Positions 1 through 10,830 of a DNA stretch of 64,000 nt are shown in pieces. The position numbers and the translations under genes are program-made. The DNA is from Leguminivora glycinivorella. Its lineage: Eukaryota; Arthropoda; Insecta; Lepidoptera; Tortricidae. Numbering within the stretch: the first letter of the stretch is position 1; each line of letters starts with the position of its first letter. The stretch spans positions 14,607,141 to 14,671,140 of the forward strand of contig NC_062975.1 of the NCBI RefSeq assembly GCF_023078275.1. Reading direction: 5' to 3'. Below the pieces are notes generated by a model that was given only the letters and a program-made list of their open reading frames with translations, was not told the origin of the DNA and made no database searches.

Positions 1-9
1 CGAAACAAA

Positions 10-236
10 AGCATGATCTGCACGGGTAGCATGGTCGCGCGATAGACGATAAAATATCAGGCCAGGCAGGCAATCATGGTCGCGCAATAGACAATAAAAT
101 ATCAGGCCGTCCCTATCGCACTATTAGTAAGTGCGATAGGGACGGCCAGATGTTTTATCATTTATCGCGTGACCATGCTACCCGTGCAGATGTTTTATCA
201 TTTATCGCGCGACCATAATTGCCTGCCTGTTCTATT
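10..236. repeat. Nested palindromic hairpin repeat (MITE-like)
   Basis: The two halves are reverse complements around a centre near 123-127. The innermost arms read GGCCGTCCCTATCGCAC and GTGCGATAGGGACGGCC. Each arm also holds two copies of a roughly 40-bp block containing GGTCGCGCGATAGACGATAAAA, so the structure is a palindrome of duplicated units. No coding potential is seen. A foldback or MITE-type element is the likely origin. The left edge may extend beyond the window. Confidence 0.75.
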
Positions 237-339
237 TAATAATGTTTTTTGTGGAACTAAAGGAGGCTAGCAAATTCAGCAATTTAAATTTATATAATCA
301 TGTAGGTACGCATCCTAAAAAGAAGTGAGAATCGTAAAT

Positions 340-812
340 GGAATGACACTTTACGAATAAATAGTTTTTCACCACACCAACTGATAAAGGCTTACTTTGC
401 TATTCGAAAACAGATAGCAAAATTGCATTTTATCCACAAGAGTGCAAAGTAAACTCATACAAATTTTAACTTGATATCTTGAACTAGCTGGTATAATTTA
501 CCAATAAATTATGATTTTTAATCATAAATATTTAATAAATTAATAGATTTGATTTAGTTTCATGTTTTATAGCCAGTATTTTGTTCGTGTTGGTGTGGTG
601 AAAAATTTTGTGTTTCACTCGGCGGCAAAGTTTGTTTAACCTTCGTGCCTTGAAACTCTCGCAACGCTCAAGATTCCACTTTTGAACCACTCGCTACGCT
701 CGCGATTCAATATTGGAATCTTTCGCTTGCTCGGGTATCAATATTGGCACGTGCGGTTAAACAACAACTTTGCCCCCTTGTAAAACAAATAACTATGTAT
801 TTATGAAAGTTA
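340..812 (+). repeat. Diverged copy of the 'CAAAGTTGCCCCCTTGTA' interspersed repeat
   Basis: The stretch 590-800 aligns with the ends of the repeats at 4494-4920 and 20815-21237: a TTTTGTGTTTCACTCGG start, alternating CGCTACGCTCGCG-like blocks, and a terminal block that ends in ACAACTTTGCCCCCTTGTA, then ACAAATAACTAT. The 5' part (GCATTTTATCCAC near 430) is also recognisable, but the short reading frame of the other copies is lost. Confidence 0.55.
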
Positions 813-2640
813 AAATGTACAACTTTTAGTAATGATAACGTAACGTTGACCGTTATGACTGTTTTTAAGAGCCCGTCACGATGGGTAAAAATTCAGTATC
901 TGTCAAATTACCCCATTTACACACACTAACGCACGTCACACTCACCAACATACTTTTCGCACACTACCGCAATTTACTGGAAGAGGTCAGTGACCTAAGT
1001 GAGAGGAACTTAAGACAGGTCTATAGTTTCACTGAAGATCAGTTGTAACGTTAAAATCCCATCAAAACCAAAAAAGGGAAATATGAGCCAAGTTCAATAT
1101 TATATATGCCTTGGTTGTTGGCGTCAACGACAAAAGCAATGAGATCTAAACGGGTGCCAAGTTCAATGGCAGTCCTCAAAATGTTTTATGACAATTGATG
1201 ACATAAAATATTATTTCTTATAACTTTTATAATAGAATAGAATAGAATATAATTAATTTATTCATTAACACACACACAAAATAAACGTTACAAATAATAA
1301 GACATAAACAAGAAGGAGATCCAACGAAATGGTCTAATCTTCCGATCAGACCATCCGGTGAAACAATCACGCCAGGCACATATGTATGTCACAAATATCA
1401 ATATAAGAGCCAAATTTAAGACGTTTATGTGAAATAGTTTTTGTTGTGAGGACGCCCATAGAAGCTCCAAATAGTTCGTGTAATATTACACACGATGTTG
1501 TCTGCCAGTTCGGTTACTTGAACTTGGCTTGACACGCTGCCGCGTGTTTAGATTGCGGACAGTGTCAATTTAGTGTTACCATCTCACACGAATTGACTCC
1601 AATTATTTTTCAAAATAAATTTATGCAAACACCATATAAAATCAAAACAACTCTGGTGTAAAAAACAGTCCTTCGTTTATTCTAATTATAAATGGTTAAA
1701 CCCTTTTCCGAATGAATTAAAATAATTCACTGTTCCTGATCGGTTTAGCCATTATAACATCCGTTATAAATGCACTGAGACAAAGGTTGAGGTTATGTAT
1801 GAACAGAGGTTGACAGTCAGTTTACATGTAAAATTGTTGCCATATATAGAATTCTTCATTAAAATAATAATTTTCAAAATTTAGTTAAAGTTGTCTGAAT
1901 CTAAAATTACGTGCCCCGTGTGCAAACACCATTTAAAAATTATATTGAACATAAGAAGGTAAGTCATACAGAACAATTTTGTGATAAGATAATATATTAT
2001 TACAATTAATAATTTCGCCATTTACGTAAATAATCATTTATAGAATATAATTATAATGATTAGTTCTCTTAGTTTTTTCATACGCCACACTGAATGTCTC
2101 TTCGCGAAAGAGAATGTACACACACTGACACACTAAATAATGTGACCAGTATAATGAAAATAAAGTCCAACGAGTTAAAATTAATTTTAAAACTCTTTCA
2201 TTTTAATAAAGTTTAGAAGACAAAAAATACCTATATTTCTTATCATTGTATTAAAGTTACATAATTATATTTTTTTATTTCTCAACAATACAAAAAAAAC
2301 AAGTAAACAACACAAAAAAAAAACGATTTTAAACTGAGACTCTTTTAGACGTGACGATATTTATTTACCTTATTACTTTTGAATACATTCATAGCACTGG
2401 CAATCTTTTTGTATCCGTATATGATTTCCAGTGTCAAAAACAAATGTCATTGGAGCAAATTTGGCGACACGTCTGCTCCGAACGAGCCCGATCGGGCGTC
2501 TGACTCAATAGAATCTGTTCGCAGTTTTGACGTTTGTATGGAAAATTTACGAAAGTTTATATTCAACATTGATTTTATTCGTTCTCTTTGTAAGGAAAAA
2601 TATGAAAAGGTAATAATTCTGTAGTCCAGTTATCTAGCTT
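813..2640. other. AT-rich intergenic stretch without a recognised gene
   Basis: There is no convincing exon on either strand. Frames are short and lack codon bias or a family signature. A TTG-initiated frame at 2379-2624 begins with a hydrophobic segment. It is in the same frame as the exon-like sequence ending at 2737 but is separated from it by stops, and I do not call it a gene. Confidence 0.5.
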
Positions 2641-2669
2641 ATAAAATAACATTATTTTAAAACTAAAAC

Positions 2670-3576
2670 ACGGTCGTACATATTCAAATTTATGAAGATG
2701 CCGACAGGGGCCGACCGCATTTTAGTTACAACTTTAAGTAAGTATGTATCTAAAATTGGAAGTGTTTTCTGATTTGTATTACACACTATTTTGCATACAC
2801 ATACTTAAAGTTTATAATTATCAAGAAAGCCTTTTGTTTGCCTAAAAGGTTTTCGAAGTAATTGCCATTTGATTCGAAGTATTTTTTAGACAAATATTGA
2901 TGTCGTTTAAGTTCCATTTACTGTATTTTAGTAGCATGATAACACACATGTAAACTACTGAATTTTTAGTTTAGGATATAAGTAATGCGACAACATCAAT
3001 TTTAGCAGCCTAAAGTATACAAAATTGAGCTCAGCTCACTCAGACGTGAGCACTATTTGCGGGTCTTCTTAAACTAGCGTCAGGAAAAAAATCATAATTA
3101 ATTCAGGGAGTAACTTTTCCTTGATGTTAACTACTGATTTTGTAGATAAGAATACGCGCTGTTTAAAACAAGTGCTTTTCTTATCAATAAGTATATACTG
3201 AAACTAAAACCGGACGTAGAAAACTACCAATTTTACGATTTTCTACTTTTTGATATTGACGGCCTCTTAAGCGCATCCGTTCTCGTATATATTGTATTAT
3301 GAATACGTTTCAAACTAAGTTCTCAACTCAGTGTGTCAGCACAAAAGTGTCAACATGTTAAAAAACATTTCGTCCTATATTTCCAGTTACGACACGAGCG
3401 ACGGCTCATCACGGACGGAGCACGGCGCCATCCTGAACCCCGGCACGGACCAGGCGGCGCTCGACGTACTGGGCACGGTGCGCTGGTACGACAACAAGGG
3501 ACAGCTGTACGAGATGTCCTACAAGGCTGGCAAGAGAGGCTACAGGACGGTCATCAAGAAAGTCAAGCAACGCTAA
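2670..3576 (+). pseudogene. Divergent RR-1 cuticular protein gene, probably damaged at its 5' side
   Basis: The last exon is 3387-3576, after a TATTTCCAG acceptor. It encodes YDTSDGSSRTEHG, then an extended Rebers-Riddiford region that ends GYRTVIKKVKQR and stop. RR-1 proteins bind chitin in soft, flexible cuticle. The core here is atypical: where the neighbours have Y-x-APDG this copy has WYDNKG, and the ADxxGY part reads AGKRGY. A matching upstream exon ends at 2737 with a GTAAGTATG donor and encodes IQIYEDADRGRPHFSYNF, in the correct phase 2. Two in-frame TAA codons lie just upstream of that exon (about 2659-2667) with no AG between them and the exon, so no signal-peptide exon can be attached. 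The copy is either decayed or uses an exon I cannot see. The last exon itself is open and intact. Confidence 0.6.
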
Positions 3577-4205
3577 CGAAGCTTAGGAGCCCACAGCTTC
3601 CCAGAGCCTGGGTTTTTTCGTTTTAGGAAAAGTTACTCGATAACGTCACGACAAATAACATTTATTGTCAGAAAGTGAACAGCATCCCTAAACGGTTACT
3701 CTAACTAAAACCAGAAATTGGTAACAATTCAACAACGTATTCAAAAACGGCTAAAACTCGTGGTAGCGATTTACTTCGCCGGTCCGCTCTGTCAGCTATT
3801 TCCCACTTTTACCTGCTGATATTGTCAGGCGACAAGGGTACCCAGCCAACGTCACTATCACTTCCGGTAATATCGTTATCTTGGTACCCTAGTTATGTTA
3901 CCCTTTACTGTTAGTCAATTTTGTCGTTCCAGAATCATTTTCTACATAGTAATTAATTAATTATTGAAAAGAGAAACGACAGATTAAATAAAATTTGCTG
4001 CAAAAAACTATTGCCAATTAATTTAGATAGATATGATATTAATAGCATGTTAAGACGATACAGGAGCGAAAATGCTAAAAAGGAAAAACTTTCAAATTAG
4101 AAATTTTAGTTAAATATAGTAATGTTATTAATTAGATTATACGAAAACAAATTGTCCATTAAGAACAACTCAGTTAAAAGATATTCGAATATATTTTTAT
4201 TCCAT
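3577..4205. other. Intergenic, no gene seen
   Basis: This is AT-rich sequence downstream of the divergent cuticle exon. An AATAAA at about 3986 could serve as a distal polyadenylation signal. Nothing else is recognisable. Confidence 0.45.
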
Positions 4206-4490
4206 TCGGCGTCGAGACCCTTGGTCCGTGGGGCCCTAGCGCTCTGAGTCTCTTCAAGGACTTATCGAAGAGACTAAGAGACGCCACCGGCGACCGAAGA
4301 GCTGGCACCTTCCTCGCTCAGCGTATTAGCTTGACAATCCAGCGAGGAAATGCTGCCAGCGTCTTCGGTACTATGCCACAGGGGCCGTTTTTAGATTTAC
4401 TTTAGTTTAATTTTAGATTTATTTAGTTTAATTTAATTTGAATTTTTATTTTATTATAATATAATTGTCATGTGATTGTAAGTTTCAATA
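4206..4490 (+). mobile_element. 3' end of a non-LTR retrotransposon (C-terminal coding fragment plus 3' UTR)
   Basis: The + frame from about 4207 to 4405 encodes a fragment beginning GVETLGPWGPSALSLFKDL, followed by RDATGDRRAGTFLAQRIS and IQRGNAASVFGTMPQ, then stop. It matches the C-terminus of the longer element at 11837-12646 (AVETAGPWG..., IQRGNAASVMGT), so both are 3' ends of the same LINE family. It lacks an ATG, as expected for a 5'-truncated insertion. The AT-rich 3' UTR runs to about 4490, where the next repeat begins directly. Confidence 0.75.
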
Positions 4491-4493
4491 ATA

Positions 4494-4920
4494 GTTATTT
4501 GTTATACAAGGGGGCAAAATTGTATTTTAACGCCGAGTGTGGTATTGAAAAACGAGCAAGTGAAAGGATTCTACAGTTAAACCACGAGCGAAGCGAGAGG
4601 TTCGAGAATAGAATCCTGAACTTGCGAGTTTTTTAACACACGAGAAGTAAAATACATTTGCACCCGAGTGTAACACAAAACTTTTCCCCTCACTACAGCG
4701 AGGAATATACAACGCAAAAAATGCGTTTATCACTGCTTCCAGTAGTTCCACAGGTGGTAAATCATCTTTATTACTAGATTCACTTACTTTTATCAATTTT
4801 AAAGCAGTTAATTGAACTTTATTCAAGGTCAATTTACTTTACCCACTAGTGGATAAAATGCGTTTTTACCCGCTGGTATTAAAGGACAAAACACGTGTTT
4901 CCGAGCTAGTGAGCGGAAAA
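4494..4920 (-). repeat. 420-bp interspersed repeat with a conserved short reading frame, copy 1
   Basis: This is the inverted counterpart of 20815-21237. On the minus strand it encodes an open frame of about 100 residues (4527-4832). It includes ALKLIKVSESSNKDDLPPVE, then LLEAVINAFFALY, then a part rich in F, S and R. The same sequence in the other copy is interrupted by a stop. The outer end is GTTATACAAGGGGGCAAA and the inner part has repeated CGAGCGAAGCGAGAG blocks. The first half looks like a piece of a real protein, but I do not recognise it. Whether the frame is ever expressed is unknown. Confidence 0.6.
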
Positions 4921-6110
4921 AAAATTATTCAGTTAAAAGATATTGCGATTTTTTTTTTAAATCGAGGTTCGGCTTTCGACTGTTTCCTCCTTCAAAACTT
5001 AATCAATCGGAACGAAATTTAAGAATCTGAATAACAATGAAATAATCTGTGTTGGACCGTTTGGTTTTTTTGGTTAATTGTTACCAATCTTGATTATCAC
5101 ACCTTTTTTTGCGCCATAATGAAAAAGGCCGTTTTTGGAAATTTTTGAAAAATATCAAAAAAATCAAAATGGTCCGACACAGATAAAAATAATAATAATC
5201 TGTGTTGAAAAAATCATTGCTCTATCTTCAAAAACCAGGGAGGAAATAGTAGAGAGCGTCTATTGTATGGAGAATTGACCCCTCCTGTATCGTCTTAAGA
5301 TTGCTAATTAGGTATGTGTCTATGTTGTGGTATTGTAATTTTATGGCAATTTTTTGAGTTTCACCGAGTTGGGATCAAGACTGGATTTTTTATACAAAAA
5401 GTAAAACGTAATGAACGTATTTTTTAAGAAAGTGATTGATAGTTTTAGAATTTATATTTATTTATTTATTCAGTTATGTTTTTTATTTCTCATTATATTT
5501 TTTAAACAAATGATAGTTTTATTATTTAATTTATGTAATTTAAATCAAAAACTGGCATTGGTCATTCATCTTTTCTGCAACGACTAAAACAACTTCTTTG
5601 AAAAAGTTTAAAATGAAAAAAATTGTGTGAGTAATGACTAATATTTTACAAAACTATGTTTTTAAATTAGCTTTTTACGTTACTACGAGTTGCTACGAGT
5701 ATTAATAAAACATTAATTACTCGTAAAAGTATAGTGACTATGCGAGGGACGAACAGCGGAGTCCTAGTAATAAAGTGCCGGTTACCTTTCGGCACGGAAC
5801 CCTAAAAAGAAGACTTAAAGATAATATATTTTAAAGTTTATAAGATATTAGATGATAATGTGAATGTGACTATTCTAGCCATTCTTCAACAGTTGCATGT
5901 CACTTTGACATCCTTGGCTAACTCGTACAATAGAGTTCATAAACATGTGTACTTTCCTTCAGCTTAACTCACTGGAATAAGGTGAAAAACAGCATACATA
6001 TTAATGAACTCGTACAGAGTAGGCCCGCGATATTTCCTCACTTGATTCGAGTTATCACCTCATACGCATACATACATTTGCACATTGTCAATTGCTGTAA
6101 TATTTGCAAA
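4921..6110. other. Intergenic region with interspersed-repeat tail
   Basis: It is mostly AT-rich. The stretch 5735-5805 (GACGAACAGCGGAGTCC, TAGTAATAAAGTGCCGG, then CGGCACGGAACCCTAAAAA) has the look of a repeat tail common in lepidopteran genomes. No gene is seen. Confidence 0.45.
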
Positions 6111-6119
6111 CAAAAGTCC

Positions 6120-6154
6120 TATTTAAAGAACACATTCTCAATTTTGAATCATTC
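6120..6154 (+). promoter_or_regulatory. Core promoter of the RR-1 gene at 6172
   Basis: A TATTTAAA box at 6120-6127 lies 31 bp before the arthropod initiator TCATTC at 6149-6154. That puts transcription start near 6151 and leaves a 5' UTR of about 20 nt before the ATG at 6172. The spacing is what insect TATA/Inr promoters require. Confidence 0.6.
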
Positions 6155-6171
6155 CACGCCTTCAGTTCACA

Positions 6172-7809
6172 ATGATTGCTTTGGTGAGTTTATTTTGTTG
6201 AACACCTTACTTATAAAATGTAATAGTATAAAATGATAAGAATTAAATTTAAGGGCAATTTACTTGCTGATTCATTGAAACTGATATTTATTTTAATCGC
6301 TTTAAATTTTTCACCGACCCATGCACGAGTACGAAGGCTGTAGTACGAAGTTACACGAAAATTTATCTTTTTTATCGGATTTCGGCGTCTTATATATCGG
6401 ACTATGGCGCTGAAAGGGTCAAAGATGAATTGCACTTACTTACTGCTATAAGAAATCTAATAACCATGAATATTTACTTTTAGAAAGTTGTGTTTGTCGC
6501 CATTTTGGCAGTCAGCTTAGCTGCTGAAGACGCATCCAAACCAGAAGTAGAAGTCCTAACTGAAAGAACATTCGTCAAAGAAGATGGGTACAATTTCGAG
6601 TAAGTTCTTTTCTTAATGAGAAATTTAAGTTTTGTTGTGGTTTGTAACATTTTGTGACGTACAAATGATTTGTTTGAGTTTTGGAGGCCGATTGTTTTTT
6701 AACATTTCGATACGGTTTTATAAAATAAGTTTCGCGCGACTTGGAAAGTTAATACCAAACAATAAAAACATCTATCAATCAAGTTATTTGTTGTCTATTT
6801 CTTTTCTTCTAGAAATAACTATGGGTAATATAAATGTGGAGTTAACAGGATTGTGGTATAAAAATTATTTAATAAAATAATTTGATTTGTTCCATAGTTG
6901 TATAGATGGCAGCACCATCTCTCTAGCTATATCGCAATCCTGTAAAGGATTCGTATAGGAGGTGCAAGCACACATTAGAGCCCCCTTACCCTTAGAGTTG
7001 GTTAGCCTTGTCAGAAATAACATACACTAGAGAAATTTCGTCGGATACCACGGCGGGCGGGTGGTCTAGTGGTAATGACGTTAATAGGCGCGTAAGCTGA
7101 GTTCGATTCCCGGCTCGGCCTCCAGTGGGCCTTGTCGTTTTTTCCTTTCGTGTGTGATATCTATTTCACTTTATAATTTATATATGTAATTGACTAGTGT
7201 GACTACTTGAAAAACAACAAATCAAAAAATATTTAATATAATAATTTGATTTGTTCCAGTATTGTTATTTTGCTGTTTTGCCTAAAGGTTGACTTGTAGA
7301 GAATGCCTAATGGCATTAAGTTCGCCTTTTGTACTTTAAGGTTGTCTTTTGTGCAATAAAGGTTAAATAAACAAATAAGTAATAGTTGTATCACTTTTGG
7401 TGTTTGCTGCAGTCCCATAAAAAACATTGTGCATTTGAAGGCACTTCATGTCAAAGGTTTCAATTCGAATATACAAAAATATTCGTTGTTCAAATTTAAC
7501 TGCTATGACTTTGACATAAAGTGTCCATGTCCAATACTAGTTCAGCGTCGAGCATTAGTTCTTTCAATTTACATCAATAGGTTTTTAAATTTTACAAAAT
7601 GCTATTTTCATTTCAGATACAAGTTAAGCGATGGCGTCTCCCGGACAGAAGAAGGCTCTCTGATCACGGTGGGCGATCACCAGGGCATCGCCGTGCGTGG
7701 CCAGTACTCGTACGTGGCTCCCGACGGCCAGGAGTATACGGTCACCTACACTGCTGATGATAAGGGGTTCAATCCTGTCATCCGCGCCCGGCCCGCTAAG
7801 GGACAATAA
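6172..7809 (+). CDS. RR-1 cuticular protein, three exons, 106 aa
   Basis: Secreted structural protein that binds chitin in soft cuticle. Exons are 6172-6183 (MIAL, donor GTGAGT), 6484-6599 (acceptor TTTTAG, donor GTAAGT) and 7617-7809 (acceptor TTTCAG). Phases are 0 and 2, as in the other genes of this cluster. The total is 321 nt. The signal peptide spans the first junction: MIAL then KVVFVAILAVSLAAE. After a short spacer come DGYNFEYKLSDGVSRTEEG and the core GQYSYVAPDGQEYTVTYTAD, then KGFNPV, which is the RR-1 form of the Rebers-Riddiford motif. The protein ends RPAKGQ. The AATAAA at 7805-7810 overlaps the stop codon. Intron 2 holds a SINE and a LINE tail. The assignment to RR-1 is firm; the particular orthologue is not known. 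Confidence 0.92.
7045..7215 (+). mobile_element. tRNA-derived SINE in intron 2 of the RR-1 gene
   Basis: The head has a pol III A box (TGGTCTAGTGG, near 7061) and a B box (AGTTCGATTCCCGG, near 7100) at tRNA-like spacing, inside a degraded tRNA-like sequence. A T-rich body follows. The arms do not pair well enough for a functional tRNA, so I call it a SINE. Confidence 0.6.
7272..7380 (+). mobile_element. 3' tail of a LINE-type element
   Basis: The sequence AAAGGTTGACTTGTAGAGAATGCC...TTTTGTGCAATAAAGGTTAAATAAACAAATAAG has the form of a LINE or SINE 3' tail: a short stem-like region, GTGCAATAAAG, then an A/T-rich end. The assignment is by resemblance to lepidopteran repeat tails and has not been aligned. 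Confidence 0.45.
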
Positions 7810-8090
7810 AATATTCTAAACATTTTTTACAATTTTCTTTTTTATATTTATTTTAAGTTTTCTTAATTTTGCTATAGAAGCAGTCTCAATGTTGTACTTA
7901 CAGTTGTTTATTGACTAAAAGTGTTTAAGATTTTTGAATGCTGGTGAAATGGAATGAAATTGGATTTAAATTCAGAATATTTTACATTTATGTGATACGT
8001 AAAAAGAAGTCGAAAATGAATAACTATTATATGAAAATAGGTACAACTATTTATCAGTTTTATATGATAAAATTCATGTAAAAACCGGCC

Positions 8091-8726
8091 AAGAGCGTGT
8101 CGGGCCACGCTCAGTGTAGGGTTCCGTAGTTTTCAGTATTTTTCTCAAAAACTACTGAACCTATCAAGTTCAAAACAATTTTCCTAGAAAGTCTTTATAA
8201 AGTTCTACTTTTGTGATTTTTTTCATATTTTTTAAACATATGGTTCAAAAGTTAGAGGGGGGGGACGCACTTTTTTTTACTTTAGGAGCGATTATTTCCG
8301 AAAATATAAATATTATCAAAAAACTATCTTAGCAAACCCTTATTCATTTTTAAATACCTATCCAACAATATAACACACGTGTTGGGGTTAGAATGAAAAA
8401 AATATCAGCCCCCACTTTACATGTAGGGGGGTACCCTAATAAAACATTTTTTTCATTTTTTATTTTTGCACTTTGTTGGCGTGATTGATATACATATTGG
8501 TACCAAATTTCAGCTTTCTAGTGCTAACGGTTACTGAGATTATCCGCGGACGGACGGGACGGACGGACGGACGGACGGACGGACGGACGGACGGACGGAC
8601 GGACGGACGGACGGACGGACGGACGGACGGACGGACGGACGGACGGACGGACGGACGGACGGACGGACGGACAGACAGACATGGCGAAACTATAAGGGTT
8701 CCTAGTTGACTACGGAACCCTAAAAA
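8091..8726 (+). repeat. 'AAAACCGGCCAAG' interspersed element, copy 1, with a tetranucleotide array
   Basis: The 5' end is AAAACCGGCCAAGAGCGTGTC and the 3' end is CTACGGAACCCTAAAAAG. Internal AGGGTTCCGTAG and CTACGGAACCCT are inverted. The element is non-coding. It contains a GGAC tetranucleotide array at about 8546-8672. A second full copy lies inverted at 55861-56435, and short end fragments occur near 29522 and 48133. Confidence 0.75.
8546..8672 (+). repeat. (GGAC)n microsatellite, about 31 units
   Basis: An almost perfect GGAC array inside the interspersed element. It reads as Thr-Asp-Gly-Arg repeats in one frame, which is not a gene. The homologous array at 55914-55964 is much shorter, so length has changed since the copies separated. 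Confidence 0.95.
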
Positions 8727-9180
8727 GACGTGTAGGTAATTTAGGAATAGTGAGGGTTTGAAAATTGGAGGGTTTGACCTTTTTATTATAAAAGGAGCGA
8801 CGAATTGACATGATTTTTTTAGTGGAGATAATTGAAGGTATGGAGAGTGACATAGGCTAGGTACTTATTGTCTCTTTCTAACACGAGCGAAGCCGTGGGC
8901 AAAAGCTAGTATTAGATATATGGATGACCTCATCAAAAAATCTGCACGATGTATCAATAATACAAAAAAGTTTGACACTATCTAAGATAAGTACCTATTA
9001 CAGTTTTTGAGATTATAAGGACTCATGAAATAAAAGCATGGAAATGGATTATATCGCGTATAAAGAATCTACAATCTATCCCGACGTTTCGTATACTTTA
9101 CAGCGTTTGTGGTCAACGGGTGACTGCGCAAAATTACAATGTGCAAAAACTACCCACATAACATATAGTACATTGTGCAA
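8727..9180. repeat. Interspersed repeat fragments
   Basis: The stretch 8770-8912 is an inverted relative of 62905-63165 (shared TGGAGATAATTGAAG, GAGAGTGACATAGGCTA, GAAGCCGTGGGCAAAAGCTAG). From 9036 a TGGAAATGGATTATATCGCGTATAAAGAATC start resembles the repeat near 32010-32215 in the cuticle gene intron. No gene is seen. Confidence 0.5.
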
Positions 9181-9183
9181 CAA

Positions 9184-9284
9184 GGGAGGTAAGGAGGACA
9201 TTAAAGACGCGTGTTATTATTCTCGACTGCCGCAGGCAGGAGTGAATAATAGACACAAGTCTTTAATGTCCTTACCTCCTGAGT
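9184..9284. repeat. Hairpin (MITE-like)
   Basis: GGAGGTAAGGAGGACATTAA on the left pairs with TTAATGTCCTTACCTCC on the right, and the arms continue inward through GTTATTATTC / GAATAATAGAC. The stem is about 45 bp per arm and non-coding. Confidence 0.7.
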
Positions 9285-9499
9285 TACACACAATGTTTTT
9301 CATCACATTTGAGAGGAAACAGTTATAAGGCAAAACCTTCAACCGGCGGCGTTGCTTGCGTGTATCTTGATCTAGATCAGATTATTCCTATTAAATCCAT
9401 TGTTTTTGATAACAAACACTTTTTGAACGAAAACAAACACGAAAACACTGCATATAAATTAAATGCAATGTTCAAAAAAGCATATAAATCATATAATTG

Positions 9500-10730
9500 A
9501 ACTTAAATTATACTTATTTTTCATACATTTAAATATTTTGATCTGTTGTACTATCCGTTGCTAGGCAACGGTGGGTGCCCGCGTACGCACGCGGTCAAGC
9601 GCGAGTAGAGAGCATATCGTCAGATTGTAAATTATAACAATTTATCTGAGTTAAATTTACGAAATAAATGCAAAACACACTAAAATAATTGTAAAAGATA
9701 AATAAAATGCATTTTTCATACCGTATAATATCTTTTACAGCTTAATAGTAAAATTTTGGTTGTGCAATAAAAATCCTTGGCAGATTGAAACATCCTTTGC
9801 CTGAAGTATTGTATTCATTTTTAAAACTAAATCCATTATTCCCTTGGGAATAAAATAGTACATTATGCTTCAGTACACGTAGACGCAATGATACCTTACC
9901 TTTAAACAGCAAATGTGACGAAAAAAATATTAGTGAACCATAAATAACTATGCCACCACCATAAAATGAGTTCGCCAGGCTCGGTCTATGTGTATGTTTC
10001 GACAAGTTTTAATTTGACATCCTGTTGCAAAGTAATCATTTAAATATCTAAATAATGTTTCCCAACTAGGATAAGCAGCTCTCAGGCCAATACTAATTTA
10101 CAGTAATATCATTTGGACATGTACCTAAAGGATATCATTTAAATATAGTGCATGTTTCTTATACTTTTCCCCAGTTATGTTGCCTGATGCGAGAGAGATG
10201 GACGATAATTAAATAACATCTCTTTTGATGTCAGTATACTCGGACGTTTATTCTAAGTATTCTAACTTACATGAGGTTTTTAACAATGCAACCGTTACAC
10301 GAAAATATACCTACTTTTATTCTCCATTTACGATTACAACAGCCTCTAAGTTTTTAATAGCAAAGCTCATATTATATGCGTATTATTATATTTCACCAGA
10401 TATCTAAAAACTAATTTGTTTGTAAGTTTTCAAGAGATATTAACTTAGAGAATAACTTACAGCATGTTTTTACAGAAATACCTTTAAATAAAGAATTTAA
10501 ACATCGAATTTTGAGTTCTAATTAATAAGCACCTTCAGATTTTTGATTCTGAATGTTAAGTAGGTAAACAACGTCTAATATAAAAACGTGTTTATGACCA
10601 TGCTGAGAGTGTCATCAGGCTTTGAAAATTAGTTTATTCTGATAGAACTCTACAGTTAAGTTATATTATGGACTACATAAGTATTAAGGCTAAGTGAAAA
10701 AATAGAAACCATGTCATTATGTCATCAAGA
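9500..10730. other. Intergenic, no gene seen
   Basis: AT-rich sequence with a short GC patch near 9560-9610. Frames here are short and unconvincing on both strands. Confidence 0.45.
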
Positions 10731-10738
10731 TGTTGATC

Positions 10739-10744
10739 TTTATT
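10739..10744 (-). terminator. Polyadenylation signal of the minus-strand RR-1 gene
   Basis: AATAAA on the minus strand, about 87 nt beyond the stop codon at 10831-10833. Confidence 0.6.
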
Positions 10745-10830
10745 TTAATGAAAAATGTCACCATAGCGACTAGAGTATATTATTTCCTATAAAACATTTG
10801 GTTACAGCGAAGTGTGCTTTGATGTGGTCT

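Noticed and set aside
10..236. Spaced repeats at the window start as a CRISPR array
   Set aside because: The repeats are inverted rather than direct, there are no spacers, and the genome is animal.
2379..2624. Open frame with a hydrophobic N-terminus before the divergent cuticle exon
   Set aside because: It begins at TTG, resembles no family, and is separated from the following exon-like sequence by three in-frame stops.
3333..3626. Open frame of 97 codons overlapping the cuticle exon
   Set aside because: It is a shadow of the RR-1 frame, Arg/His/Pro-rich because of the GC-rich exon.
7045..7130. Possible tRNA gene in the cuticle gene intron
   Set aside because: A and B boxes are present but the acceptor and anticodon arms do not pair properly, and the sequence continues as a SINE.
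8485..8709. Open frame with Thr-Asp-Gly-Arg repeats
   Set aside because: It is the translation of a GGAC microsatellite inside a non-coding interspersed element; the second copy of the element has a different array length.
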